Assembly: GCF_000421565.1 (NCBI RefSeq)
Contig: NZ_ATXG01000013.1
Location: 78,146 to 142,145 of the forward strand
Length of the DNA: 64,000 nucleotides
Direction: 5' to 3'
Source of the DNA: Agromyces subbeticus DSM 16689
GTDB lineage: Bacteria; Actinomycetota; Actinomycetes; Actinomycetales; Microbacteriaceae
Position 1 is the stretch's first letter. Each line of letters begins with the position of its first letter. Shown here one piece after another: positions 52,976 to 61,586 of this stretch. Below the pieces are notes generated by a model. The model ran no database searches. It was not told the DNA's origin and saw nothing but the letters and a program-made list of their open reading frames with translations. The position numbers and the translations under genes were made by a program.

Positions 52976-53749
52976 ATGGACTTCACCGGGGCCGCGCTCG
53001 TCGGCATCTCGCATGGCACGGCGTCGGCTGACGGACAGGCAGCGGTGCGCGCGCTCGTCCATGCCGTCGAGGCGGCGGTCGAGGCGCGAGCCGGCACGCT
53101 CGCCACCGCAGCGCCCGCGACGGTGCGCCTCGGTCACGTCGACGTGCAACAGCCGGATGTCGCGGCGACACTCGGCGAGCTGCCCGACACGCTCCCGGCG
53201 GTCGTCGTTCCCCTGTTGCTCTCGGCGGGGTACCACGTGCACGTCGACCTGCGGCGGGAGATCGAGGCGATCCCCGAGCGATCGGTGCGGCTCGCTGCCG
53301 CTCTCGGTCCCGACGATCGGCTCGTCGAGGTGCTGCGCCGCCGGCTCGACGAGGCCGGCGCGACCGCCGACGACCTGATCGTGCTGGCCGTCGCAGGCTC
53401 GAGCGACGTGCGCGCCGTCGACGACTGCCACGACATGGGCGCGCGGCTCGCTGCGGCACTCGGGATGCCGGTGACGGTCGGTTTCCTCTCGGCGGCCGAA
53501 CCACGGCTCGGCGACGCCGTCGCTTCGGTGCGGGAGAGCGGCGGTGGCCGCCGGGTCGTCGCGGCGAGCTATCTGCTGGCGCCGGGCTACTTCCAGGATC
53601 TCGCGGCGGCCGCGGGCGCCGGCCTCATCACCGAGCCGCTGCTCACCCCGCACGACACTCCGTCGCCGCTCGTCGAGATCGTGCTCGATCGCTACGCGGC
53701 GGGGGTGGTGGCGGCGGGTACCACCCCGGAGACGGACCAGGGAGCTTAG
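52976..53749 (+). CDS. Sirohydrochlorin chelatase (CbiX/SirB family)
   Basis: 257-residue type II chelatase with two homologous halves. The active-site His lies in ALVGISHGTASADGQ at the N-terminus and in the LLLSAGYHVHVDL loop; the second half has VLAVAGSSDVRAVDD and ASYLLAPGYFQDLAAA. It would insert iron into sirohydrochlorin to make siroheme for the sulfite reductase encoded 180 bp downstream. A cobalt chelatase role is possible in principle; context favours iron. The ATG at 52976 fits the family start. Confidence 0.88.
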   Translation: MDFTGAALVGISHGTASADGQAAVRALVHAVEAAVEARAGTLATAAPATVRLGHVDVQQPDVAATLGELPDTLPAVVVPLLLSAGYHVHVDLRREIEAIPERSVRLAAALGPDDRLVEVLRRRLDEAGATADDLIVLAVAGSSDVRAVDDCHDMGARLAAALGMPVTVGFLSAAEPRLGDAVASVRESGGGRRVVAASYLLAPGYFQDLAAAAGAGLITEPLLTPHDTPSPLVEIVLDRYAAGVVAAGTTPETDQGA

Positions 53750-53928
53750 CGTCTCACGCGCCGGGAACTCTAGCGTCTCGCGTCGTCGGCGACGGAATGT
53801 GACGCCGTGTTGCCCGAGTTGACGTCGTGTGTCCTTCCTTGCCGTGATGTGACGACCGGCGTTCCGGCGCTCGGCGATCGCGCCTAGCCTCGGTCGAACC
53901 CGCAACTCGCGGGCGACCGAGGAGAGAC

Positions 53929-55662
53929 ATGACGCAGGAGACGATCGACGCGCCGAGCCGGCCGACGCCCCGTTCCGGTGAGCGTCCGCCGCGTCCCGCG
54001 AGCCGTCCGCACGGGCAGTGGAAGGTCGACGGCACCGCGCCGCTCAACGGCAACGAGGAGTGGAAGCAGGTCGACAACGGCCTGAGCGTGCGCGACCGTA
54101 TCGAGAAGCTCTACTCGAAGGGCGGGTTCGCCTCGATCGACCCGACCGACCTGCACGGCCGCTTCCGGGTGTGGGGCCTGTACACGCAGCGAAAGCCGGG
54201 CATCGACGGCGGCCGCACCGCGACCCTCGAGCCGCACGAGCTCGAAGACGAGTTCTTCATGCTGCGCGTGCGCATCGACGGCGGGCAGCTCACGACCGAG
54301 CAGCTTCGCGTGATCGCCGACATCTCGATCGACTTCGGGCGGGGTACCGCCGACCTCACCGACCGCCAGAACGTGCAGCTGCACTGGATCCGCGTCGAGG
54401 ACGTGCCCGAGATCTGGCGCCGCCTCGAGGCCGTCGGCCTCGGAACGACCGAGGCCTGCGGCGATGTGCCCCGCGTGGTGCTCGGCTCGCCGGTCGCCGG
54501 CATCGCCGCCGACGAGCTCATCGACCCCACAGCGCAGATCGACGCGATCACGAGCCGGTTCATCGGCGACGAGTCGCTCGCCAACCTGCCGCGCAAGTTC
54601 AAGACGGCAATCACCGGCCACCCGAGCCAAGACGTCGTGCACGAGATCAACGACGTCGCCTTCGTCGCGGTCCACCACCCCGACCTCGGCATCGGCTACG
54701 ACCTGTGGGTCGGCGGCGGGCTCTCCACATCGCCGAGGCTCGCCGAGCGGCTCGGTGTCTTCGTCGCTCCCGAGCGCGTGGCAGAGGCCTGGCACGGCGT
54801 CGCCCAGATCTTCCGCGACTACGGCTACCGGCGCCTGCGCAACAAGGCGCGCCTCAAGTTCCTGCTCGCCGACTGGGGCACCGAGAAGTTCCGCCAGGTG
54901 CTCGAGACCGAGTACCTCGAGTCGCCGCTGCCCGACGGACCCGCCGCGCCCAAGCCGCTCGCGCACGGCGATCACGTCGGCGTGCACCGTCAGAAAGACG
55001 GCCGCTTCTACGTGGGCGCGACGCCGATCGTCGGCCGGGTCTCGGGTCCGACGCTCGCGAAGCTCGCCGAGCTCATCGAGGCGCACGGCTCCTCGCGCCT
55101 GCGCACGACGCCGCACCAGAAGATCGTCATCCTCGACATCCCCGAAGACCGCGTCGAGTCGCTCATCACGGGCCTCGACGAGCTCGGCCTCTCGGCCCGC
55201 CCGAGCCTCATCCGCCGCGGCACGATCGCCTGCACGGGCATCGAGTTCTGCAAGCTCGCGATCGTCGAGACCAAGGCGTTCGCGACCGCGGCCGTGCTCG
55301 ACCTCGAGCGCACACTCGACGGCTTCGACCTGCCGCACCCGATCAGCCTGCACGTCAACGGCTGCCCGAACTCGTGCGCCCGCATCCAGACGGCCGACAT
55401 CGGCCTCAAGGGCCAACTCGTCATGAGCGACGCCGGCGAACAGGTTCCCGGCTACCAGGTGCACCTCGGCGGCGGCCTCGCGACGGCTGATCGCGAAGAG
55501 GCGGGCCTCGGCCGCACGGTGCGCGGACTCAAGGTCGAAGCCGACGGCATCGCCGACTACGTCGAACGGGTCGTCAAGCGCTTCCTCGCGAGCCGAGCCG
55601 CCGAGGCCGACGAGACGTTCGCCGAATGGGCCCACCGAGTCGACGAGGAGCAACTGCGATGA
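53929..55662 (+). CDS. sir: Ferredoxin-dependent sulfite reductase (siroheme, 4Fe-4S)
   Basis: Reduces sulfite to sulfide with electrons from ferredoxin. 577 residues in the duplicated nitrite/sulfite reductase fold. Siroheme/Fe-S ligands: CTGIEFCK near residue 437 and NGCPNSCARIQ near 478. Also GTADLTDRQNVQLHWI and LRTTPHQKIVILDI, the two parallel substrate-binding repeats. GAGGAGAG precedes ATG 53929. First gene of a tightly overlapping sulfate-assimilation operon. Nitrite reductase is the alternative, but cysH-cysD-cysN make sulfite the likely substrate. Confidence 0.94.
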   Translation: MTQETIDAPSRPTPRSGERPPRPASRPHGQWKVDGTAPLNGNEEWKQVDNGLSVRDRIEKLYSKGGFASIDPTDLHGRFRVWGLYTQRKPGIDGGRTATLEPHELEDEFFMLRVRIDGGQLTTEQLRVIADISIDFGRGTADLTDRQNVQLHWIRVEDVPEIWRRLEAVGLGTTEACGDVPRVVLGSPVAGIAADELIDPTAQIDAITSRFIGDESLANLPRKFKTAITGHPSQDVVHEINDVAFVAVHHPDLGIGYDLWVGGGLSTSPRLAERLGVFVAPERVAEAWHGVAQIFRDYGYRRLRNKARLKFLLADWGTEKFRQVLETEYLESPLPDGPAAPKPLAHGDHVGVHRQKDGRFYVGATPIVGRVSGPTLAKLAELIEAHGSSRLRTTPHQKIVILDIPEDRVESLITGLDELGLSARPSLIRRGTIACTGIEFCKLAIVETKAFATAAVLDLERTLDGFDLPHPISLHVNGCPNSCARIQTADIGLKGQLVMSDAGEQVPGYQVHLGGGLATADREEAGLGRTVRGLKVEADGIADYVERVVKRFLASRAAEADETFAEWAHRVDEEQLR

Positions 55663-56402
55663 GCGTCTCCCTGGTCCCGCGGGCGACCGTGCGCCGCACG
55701 CACGACGAACTGCGTGCGCTGGCCGACGCGGGCAACGCCGAACTCCGCAGCCTCGCCGCCGACGAGGCATCCGCCTACGAGGTCATCGCCTGGGTCGCGC
55801 GCAACTTCGATGCGGATGCCGCGGCCGTTGCCTGCTCGATGGCCGACGCCGTGCTCCCGCATGTCGTGGCCCAGTCGTTGCCGGGCATCGACGTGCTCTT
55901 CCTCGACACGGGCTATCACTTCGCGAAGACCTACGAGACGCGCGACCGGGTCGCGGCGGAGCTCGATGTGCGCGTGGTCGACGTGCTGCCAGAGCTCTCC
56001 GTTCCCGAGCAGAACGCGAAGTTCGGGCTCGAGCTGTTCGCCCGCGACGCCGCGGAGTGCTGCGCCATGCGCAAGGTCGCGCCGCTGCACGATGCGCTCA
56101 CGGGCTACGAGCTGTGGTTCACCGGCGTGCGCCGCGACGAGGCGCCCACTCGCACGAACACTCCGCTCGTGACGTTCGACGAGCGCAACGGGCTGGTCAA
56201 GGTCAACCCGCTCGCGGCGTGGAGCTTCGACGAGCTGATCGACTACTCGAACGCCTTCGGCGTGCCGGTGAACGACCTTCTGACCCAGGGCTATCCGTCG
56301 ATCGGTTGCGAGCCGTGCACCCGGCGAGTGGCCGAGGGCGAAGACCCCAGAGCCGGCCGCTGGTCGGGCCTCGACAAGACGGAATGCGGGTTGCACGTAT
56401 GA
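55659..56402 (+). CDS. cysH: Adenylyl-sulfate (APS) reductase
   Basis: Reduces activated sulfate to sulfite. 248 residues with PP-loop-type fold and the Cys pairs that bind a 4Fe-4S cluster in APS-specific enzymes: ECCAMRKV and GCEPCTRR, then catalytic Cys in KTECGLHV at the C-terminus. The Fe-S cysteines indicate APS rather than PAPS as substrate, consistent with the absence of an APS kinase gene here. ATGA overlap with sir. Confidence 0.94.
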   Translation: MSVSLVPRATVRRTHDELRALADAGNAELRSLAADEASAYEVIAWVARNFDADAAAVACSMADAVLPHVVAQSLPGIDVLFLDTGYHFAKTYETRDRVAAELDVRVVDVLPELSVPEQNAKFGLELFARDAAECCAMRKVAPLHDALTGYELWFTGVRRDEAPTRTNTPLVTFDERNGLVKVNPLAAWSFDELIDYSNAFGVPVNDLLTQGYPSIGCEPCTRRVAEGEDPRAGRWSGLDKTECGLHV

Positions 56403-57349
56403 GCGAGACGACATCCGTGCGGGTCGAGCCCGCCGACACCCCGACGCCGGCCGGCAGGTCGCTCTCGGCACTCGACGCGCTCGAGTCCGAGGCGATCCAC
56501 ATCATCCGCGAGGTCGTCGCCGAGTTCGAGCGGCCCGTGCTGCTGTTCTCGGGCGGCAAGGACTCGGTCGTCGTGCTGCACCTGGCCGCGAAGGCGTTCT
56601 GGCCGGCCCGCGTGCCGTTCCCGGTGCTGCACGTCGACACCGGCCACAACTTCCCCGAGGTCATCGCGTTCCGCGACGAGACCGTCGCGCGTCTCGGCAT
56701 CCGCCTCGAGGTGGCCTCCGTGCAGGACTACCTCGACGACGGCCGTCTCCAGGAGCGCGCCGACGGCACCCGCAACCCGCTGCAGACCCAGCCCCTGCTC
56801 GATGCGATCGCCGCGGGTAGGCACGATGCCGTCTTCGGCGGCGCGCGCCGCGACGAAGACAAGGCGCGTGCCAAGGAGCGCATCATCAGCCTGCGCGACG
56901 AGTTCGGCCAGTGGGATCCCCGGAACCAGCGACCGGAGCTCTGGGACCTGTACAACGGCCGCCACACGGTCGGCCAGCACGTGCGCGCCTTCCCGATCTC
57001 GAACTGGACCGAGCTCGACGTCTGGCGCTACCTCGAGCGCGAGCAGATCGCGCTGCCGCCGCTCTACTTCGCGCACGAGCGCGAGGTGTACCTGCGCGAC
57101 GGCATGTGGCGTGCGGTGAGCGACGTGTCGCCCGCCCGGGCCGACGAGGTCATCGAATCCCGCACGGTGCGGTACCGCACGGTCGGCGACATGAGCTGCA
57201 CCGGTGCCGTCGAGTCCGATGCGGCATCCGTCGCCGATGTCGTGCGCGAGGTCGCCACCTCGACGCTCACCGAGCGCGGGGCGACCCGGGCCGACGACCG
57301 CATCTCAGAGGCCGCCATGGAGGATCGCAAGAAGGACGGGTACTTCTGA
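56399..57349 (+). CDS. cysD: Sulfate adenylyltransferase subunit 2
   Basis: Small catalytic subunit of ATP sulfurylase. 316 residues; PP-loop LLFSGGKDSVVVLHLA, LHVDTGHNFPEVI, FGGARRDEDKARAKERI, and the C-terminal RYRTVGDMSCTGAVES and MEDRKKDGYF tail typical of CysD. Overlaps cysH by 4 bp and ends in TGATG with cysN. Acts with CysN to form APS from sulfate. Confidence 0.96.
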   Translation: MSETTSVRVEPADTPTPAGRSLSALDALESEAIHIIREVVAEFERPVLLFSGGKDSVVVLHLAAKAFWPARVPFPVLHVDTGHNFPEVIAFRDETVARLGIRLEVASVQDYLDDGRLQERADGTRNPLQTQPLLDAIAAGRHDAVFGGARRDEDKARAKERIISLRDEFGQWDPRNQRPELWDLYNGRHTVGQHVRAFPISNWTELDVWRYLEREQIALPPLYFAHEREVYLRDGMWRAVSDVSPARADEVIESRTVRYRTVGDMSCTGAVESDAASVADVVREVATSTLTERGATRADDRISEAAMEDRKKDGYF

Positions 57350-58665
57350 TGACGTCGACCGCCACCGAGAGCACGCTCTTCCGCTTCGCGACCGCAGGCT
57401 CCGTCGACGACGGCAAGTCGACCCTCGTCGGCCGCCTGCTGCACGATTCGAAGGCGATCCTCGCCGATCAGCTCGAGTCGGTCGCCCGCACCTCGGCCGA
57501 GCGCGGCTTCGGCGGCGAGCCGGGCGCGATCGACTTCGCGTTGCTCACCGACGGCCTGCGCGCCGAGCGCGAGCAGGGCATCACGATCGACGTCGCGTAC
57601 CGCTACTTCTCGACGGGTCGCCGCTCGTTCATCCTCGCCGACTGCCCGGGACACGTGCAGTACACGCGCAACATGGTCACGGGTGCCGCCACCGCCGATG
57701 CCGTGATCGTGCTCATCGACGCGCGCAAGGGCGTGCTCGAGCAGACGCGCCGGCATCTCGCGGTCGTGCAGCTGCTGCGGGTTCCCCACGTGATCGTCGC
57801 GGTGAACAAGATCGACCTGCTCGACTACGCCGAGGCGGCGTTCGCCCCGGTGGCGGCAGAGGTCACCGCGCTCACCCGCGAACTCGGGCTCCCCGAGGCG
57901 CACGTCATTCCGGTGTCGGCGCTCGCCGGAGACAACATCGTCGAGCGATCGGCGAACACGCCGTGGTACCAGGGGCCGAGCCTCCTCGAACTGCTCGAGA
58001 CGCTGACCTCCCTCGACGAGCTCGAGTCCGAGCTCGAAGCGCTGCGGATGCCGGTGCAGCTCGTCATCCGCCCGCAGGGCGCCGTGGCGCACGACGTCGA
58101 CGACCCCGAGCAGTTCCGCGACTACCGGGCGTTCGCCGGGCGCATCGCCTCGGGCACCGTGCGACTCGGCGACGAGGTGCAGGTCTTCCCGGGCGGCGCC
58201 ACGACGACGGTCGTCGGCATCGACGCCGGTTCGGCCCGGCTCGAGGCGGCGTCGGCCCCGCAATCGGTCTCGCTGCGCCTCGCCGATGAACTCGACGCCG
58301 CGCGCGGCGCGGTCATCGCGGCATCCGGCTCGCTGCCGGTGGCCCGGCGCGAGTTCGAGGCATCCGTCTTCCAGCTCGACCCGCGGCCGCTCACGCCAGG
58401 CGCGCGCGTGCTCGTGAAGACCGGAACCTCGACCGTGCAGGCACTTGTCACCTCGATCGACGGTCGCCGCGACCTCACGACGCTCGGCCTCGACCCGGCC
58501 GATCGCCTCGAGGCCAACGACATCGGGCAGGTCTCGCTCAAACTCTCGGCCGAGCTTCCGCTGGAGGCCTACGCCGATCATCGCCGTGCCGGTGCGTTCC
58601 TCGTGATCCACCCGCAAGACGGAGCGACCCTCGCGGCCGCGATCGTCACCCGGCCCGTCGCGTGA
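57349..58665 (+). CDS. cysN: Sulfate adenylyltransferase subunit 1 (GTPase)
   Basis: 438-residue EF-Tu-like GTPase that drives APS synthesis. G1 AGSVDDGKSTLVGRLLHDS, G3 DCPGHVQYTRNM, G4 VNKIDLLDY, and domains II and III (FAGRIASGTVRLGDEVQV and later). It ends after domain III with no fused APS kinase, consistent with the APS-reducing CysH. Follows cysD directly. Confidence 0.96.
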   Translation: MTSTATESTLFRFATAGSVDDGKSTLVGRLLHDSKAILADQLESVARTSAERGFGGEPGAIDFALLTDGLRAEREQGITIDVAYRYFSTGRRSFILADCPGHVQYTRNMVTGAATADAVIVLIDARKGVLEQTRRHLAVVQLLRVPHVIVAVNKIDLLDYAEAAFAPVAAEVTALTRELGLPEAHVIPVSALAGDNIVERSANTPWYQGPSLLELLETLTSLDELESELEALRMPVQLVIRPQGAVAHDVDDPEQFRDYRAFAGRIASGTVRLGDEVQVFPGGATTTVVGIDAGSARLEAASAPQSVSLRLADELDAARGAVIAASGSLPVARREFEASVFQLDPRPLTPGARVLVKTGTSTVQALVTSIDGRRDLTTLGLDPADRLEANDIGQVSLKLSAELPLEAYADHRRAGAFLVIHPQDGATLAAAIVTRPVA

Positions 58666-58721
58666 GCGACGAGCCGACCACCCCAACCGAACCGCAACAC
58701 CAGCACCGAAGGAGCAGCAGC

Positions 58722-59837
58722 ATGAACGCAACATCCCGCGTCGGCACCCGCATCGGCCTGGTGGGCGGCATGATGCTCGCCGCGGCGATCATCGCCGCGG
58801 CCGTGCTCGCGCTGAGCGGCTGCGCTCCGGCGGCGGCTGGACAGACGGGGGAGGCGTCGGCCTCGACGGCTCCGGCAGAGGAATTGCGCCTCGGCTACTT
58901 CGCCAACGTCACGCACGCCCCGGCACTCGTCGGCCTCGAAGAAGGGCTCTTCGCCGACGCGCTCGGCGACACGAAGCTCACGACCCAGGTCTTCAACGCC
59001 GGGCCGGCGGCCATCGAGGCGCTCTCGGCCGGTGCCATCGACGCGACCTACATCGGCCCGAACCCGTCGATCAACACCTTCATCCAGTCGGGCGGGCAGT
59101 CGGCGCACATCGTCGCCGGCGCGGCGACGGGCGGCGCCGCGCTCGTCGTTCGCGAGGGCATCGACTCGGCCGACGACCTCGACGGCACGACGATCGCCAC
59201 GCCGCAGCTCGGCAACACGCAAGACGTGGCGCTGCGCGCCTGGCTCGCAGACGAGGGCTTCGAGACCGACACGACGGGCGGCGGCGACGTGCACATCACG
59301 CCGACCGAGAACGCGCAGACGCTGGCGCTCTTCCAGCAGGGCGGCGTCGACGGTGCCTGGCTGCCCGAGCCGTGGGTGTCGCGGCTCCTCGCCGACGGTG
59401 GCAACGGCGCGCACGTGCTCGTCGACGAGGCCGAGCTCTGGCCCGGCGGCGCCTTCCCCACGACGGTGCTCCTCGTGCGCGCCGAGTTCCTCGAGGCGCA
59501 CCCCGAGACGGTGCGGGCGCTGCTCGACGGCCACGTGGCATCCGTCGCCTGGCTCGGCGATCACGCCGACGAGGCGCCCGCCGTGATCAACACCGCACTC
59601 GAGGCCGAGACGGGCAAACCGCTCGCCGACGCGGTCATCACCCGCGCGCTCGAGCACGTCACCTTCTCGGTCGACCCGCATGCCGAGACGTTCGAGACGC
59701 TCGTCGCGAACGGCCTCGAGGCGGGCACGCAGAAGGACGGCTCGATCGACGGACTGTTCGACCTGCGCCTGCTCAACGAGCTGCTCGAAGCCGACGGCGC
59801 CGAGCCGGTCTCGGCCGGCGGCTTGGGCGAGGAGTAG
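58722..59837 (+). CDS. ABC transporter substrate-binding lipoprotein (SsuA/TauA/NrtA family)
   Basis: 371 residues from ATG 58722, which has GAAGGAG 7 nt upstream. Lipobox LALSGC (Cys about 32) marks an extracytoplasmic lipoprotein. The mature part LRLGYFANVTHAPALVGLEEG, AIEALSAGAIDATYIGPNPS and GGVDGAWLPEPWVSRLL matches the sulfonate/taurine/nitrate binding family. Its place inside the sulfate operon makes a sulfur compound the likely substrate, sulfate itself included. GTG 58662 would be a longer start. Confidence 0.9.
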   Translation: MNATSRVGTRIGLVGGMMLAAAIIAAAVLALSGCAPAAAGQTGEASASTAPAEELRLGYFANVTHAPALVGLEEGLFADALGDTKLTTQVFNAGPAAIEALSAGAIDATYIGPNPSINTFIQSGGQSAHIVAGAATGGAALVVREGIDSADDLDGTTIATPQLGNTQDVALRAWLADEGFETDTTGGGDVHITPTENAQTLALFQQGGVDGAWLPEPWVSRLLADGGNGAHVLVDEAELWPGGAFPTTVLLVRAEFLEAHPETVRALLDGHVASVAWLGDHADEAPAVINTALEAETGKPLADAVITRALEHVTFSVDPHAETFETLVANGLEAGTQKDGSIDGLFDLRLLNELLEADGAEPVSAGGLGEE

Positions 59838-59842
59838 CCACC

Positions 59843-60586
59843 ATGAGCGGGCAGGCGGCCATCCGCATCGAACAACTGGGCAAGCGCTTCGGCGCCGGCC
59901 CGCTCGTGCTCGACGACGTGAACCTGTCGATCGAGAGCGGCGAGTTCGTCTGCCTGCTCGGCGCATCGGGCTGCGGCAAGTCGACACTGCTGAACCTCAT
60001 CGCGGGGCTCGACCGGCCGACGACGGGCGCGATCGACGTGCCGGCCGAGGGCGCCGCCGTGATGTTCCAGGAATCGGCGCTCATGCCGTGGCTCACCGCC
60101 CGCCAGAATGTCGAGCTCGCGCTGCGCCTGCGGGGCGTGGCTCGCACGGCACGGCGCGCGGAAGCGCTCGAACTGCTCGACACGGTCAACCTCGCGGATG
60201 CCGCGGAGAAGCGCCCGCACGAGCTGTCGGGCGGCATGCGGCAGCGCGTCGCACTCGCCCGGGCGCTCGCGCAGGACCGACCGGTGCTGCTGATGGACGA
60301 GCCCTTCGCGGCGCTCGACGCCATCACCCGCGACCTGCTGCACGAGGAACTCGAGCGGGTCTGGCGCCGCACCGGCCGCACCATCGTCTTCGTCACGCAC
60401 AACGTGCGCGAGGCCGCCCGGCTCGGGCAGCGCGTCGTGCTGCTCTCGAGCCGCCCCGGCCGCGTCGCCGGCGAATGGCGCATCGCCGAGACCTCCGGCC
60501 GCCGCATCGAATCGCCCGAGGTCGCGGCGCTCTCGATCGAGATCACCGAGCAGCTCCGAAAGGAGATCCGCCGAAATGCCGCATGA
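59843..60586 (+). CDS. ABC transporter ATP-binding protein (SsuB/TauB type)
   Basis: 247 residues: Walker A GASGCGKSTLLNLIAG, Q-loop FQESALMPWLTARQNVELAL, signature LSGGMRQRVALARAL, Walker B LLMDEPFAALD and H-loop VTHNVREAARLG. ATG 59843, 5 bp after the binding-protein stop with a GGAG site. Overlaps the permease start by 11 bp. Confidence 0.93.
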   Translation: MSGQAAIRIEQLGKRFGAGPLVLDDVNLSIESGEFVCLLGASGCGKSTLLNLIAGLDRPTTGAIDVPAEGAAVMFQESALMPWLTARQNVELALRLRGVARTARRAEALELLDTVNLADAAEKRPHELSGGMRQRVALARALAQDRPVLLMDEPFAALDAITRDLLHEELERVWRRTGRTIVFVTHNVREAARLGQRVVLLSSRPGRVAGEWRIAETSGRRIESPEVAALSIEITEQLRKEIRRNAA

Positions 60587-61586
60587 CGACATCGCCGGTC
60601 GAGGAACGCAGGACCCCACCGCCGGTCGAGTAGCGACGAAGGAGCGTACCGAGACCCCCGCCGCAGACCCCGCCTCATCCGGTCTCGATACGCTCGCTGG
60701 CGCTCGCTACTCGACCAACGAAGCCGACGACCTCCGCAGCCTCGAGGCCGGTCTCGACCGCCTGCAGACCGACGACGCGCGCGGCACGAACGCGTGGCGA
60801 ACCTTCACCACGAGCGTGCTGCCGCCGATCATCTTCGTGGTCGTGCTCATCGCGGCGTGGCAGGTCTACGTCTGGATCGTGCAGCCCCGCCCCGACATCG
60901 TGCCGAGCCCGATCAGCGTGGTCACCGCGATCTCCGACGCCTGGCAGTCGGACCGCCTGCAGACGGCCGTGCTCACGAGCCTCGAGCGCGGCGTCTTCGG
61001 ATTCCTCATCGCCGTGGTCGTCGGAACTCCGCTCGGCCTGCTCCTCGCCGAGGTCAAGCCGTTGCGCCGCGCCATCGGCCCGATCATCTCGGGCCTGCAG
61101 GTGCTGCCCTCGGTCGCGTGGGTGCCTGCGGCGATCCTCTGGTTCGGGCTCACCGATGCCACGGTGTACTTCGTCGTGCTCATGGGCGCAACGCCCTCGA
61201 TCATCAACGGCCTGATCTCGGGCGTCGAGCAGGTTCCACCGCAGTTGCGGCGCGTCGGCACCGTGCTCGGAGCCGGCCCTGCGCGGCTCGCCACCCTCGT
61301 CGTGCTTCCCGCTGCGCTGCCCGGCTACGTCGCGGGCCTCAAGCAGGGCTGGGCGTTCTCGTGGCGCTCGCTCATGGCCGCCGAGATCATCGCGACCGGC
61401 GGCACGATCGGCTTCGGACTCGGCTCGATGCTCGACCAGAGCCGAGAGCTCGCCGACCTCGCTGGCGTGCTCGCGACCATCCTCGTGATCCTCGCCATCG
61501 GCATCCTGATCGAGCTCGTCTTCTTCGCTCCGCTCGAGCGCCGCATGCTGCGCCGTCGCGGCCTGCTGCAGGGCGGCACCAAGTGA
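60576..61586 (+). CDS. ABC transporter permease (SsuC/TauC type) with a repeat-derived N-terminus
   Basis: 336 residues. The membrane core starts near residue 80 (SVLPPIIFVVVLIAAWQVYVW) and has about six helices; EAA-type segment near residue 215 (ISGVEQVPPQLRRVGTVLGA), then VLPAALPGYVAGLKQGWAFSW. The first 75 residues are hydrophilic. Residues about 15-27 and 34-47 are read from an inverted pair of palindromic repeats. SsuC relatives usually lack such an extension, and no Met codon lies between the repeats and the core. The alternative start would have to be GTG inside the core. Confidence 0.9.
   Translation: MPHDDIAGRGTQDPTAGRVATKERTETPAADPASSGLDTLAGARYSTNEADDLRSLEAGLDRLQTDDARGTNAWRTFTTSVLPPIIFVVVLIAAWQVYVWIVQPRPDIVPSPISVVTAISDAWQSDRLQTAVLTSLERGVFGFLIAVVVGTPLGLLLAEVKPLRRAIGPIISGLQVLPSVAWVPAAILWFGLTDATVYFVVLMGATPSIINGLISGVEQVPPQLRRVGTVLGAGPARLATLVVLPAALPGYVAGLKQGWAFSWRSLMAAEIIATGGTIGFGLGSMLDQSRELADLAGVLATILVILAIGILIELVFFAPLERRMLRRRGLLQGGTK
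60624..60716. repeat. Inverted pair of Microbacteriaceae-type repeats inside the permease gene
   Basis: Copy 1 (60624-60656) begins GGTCGAGTAGCG and ends ACCGAGACC; copy 2 (60681-60716) is inverted, begins GGTCTCGATACGC and ends GCTACTCGACC. They are 24 bp apart. Both are translated in frame within the permease N-terminus. A shorter related stretch, GGTCGAGGAACG, lies just upstream at 60595-60606. Confidence 0.75.

Noticed and set aside
53750..53928. Possible riboswitch before sulfite reductase
   Set aside because: I looked for SAM- or cobalamin-type elements and found none; only short GTGACG/GTTGACG direct repeats are visible.
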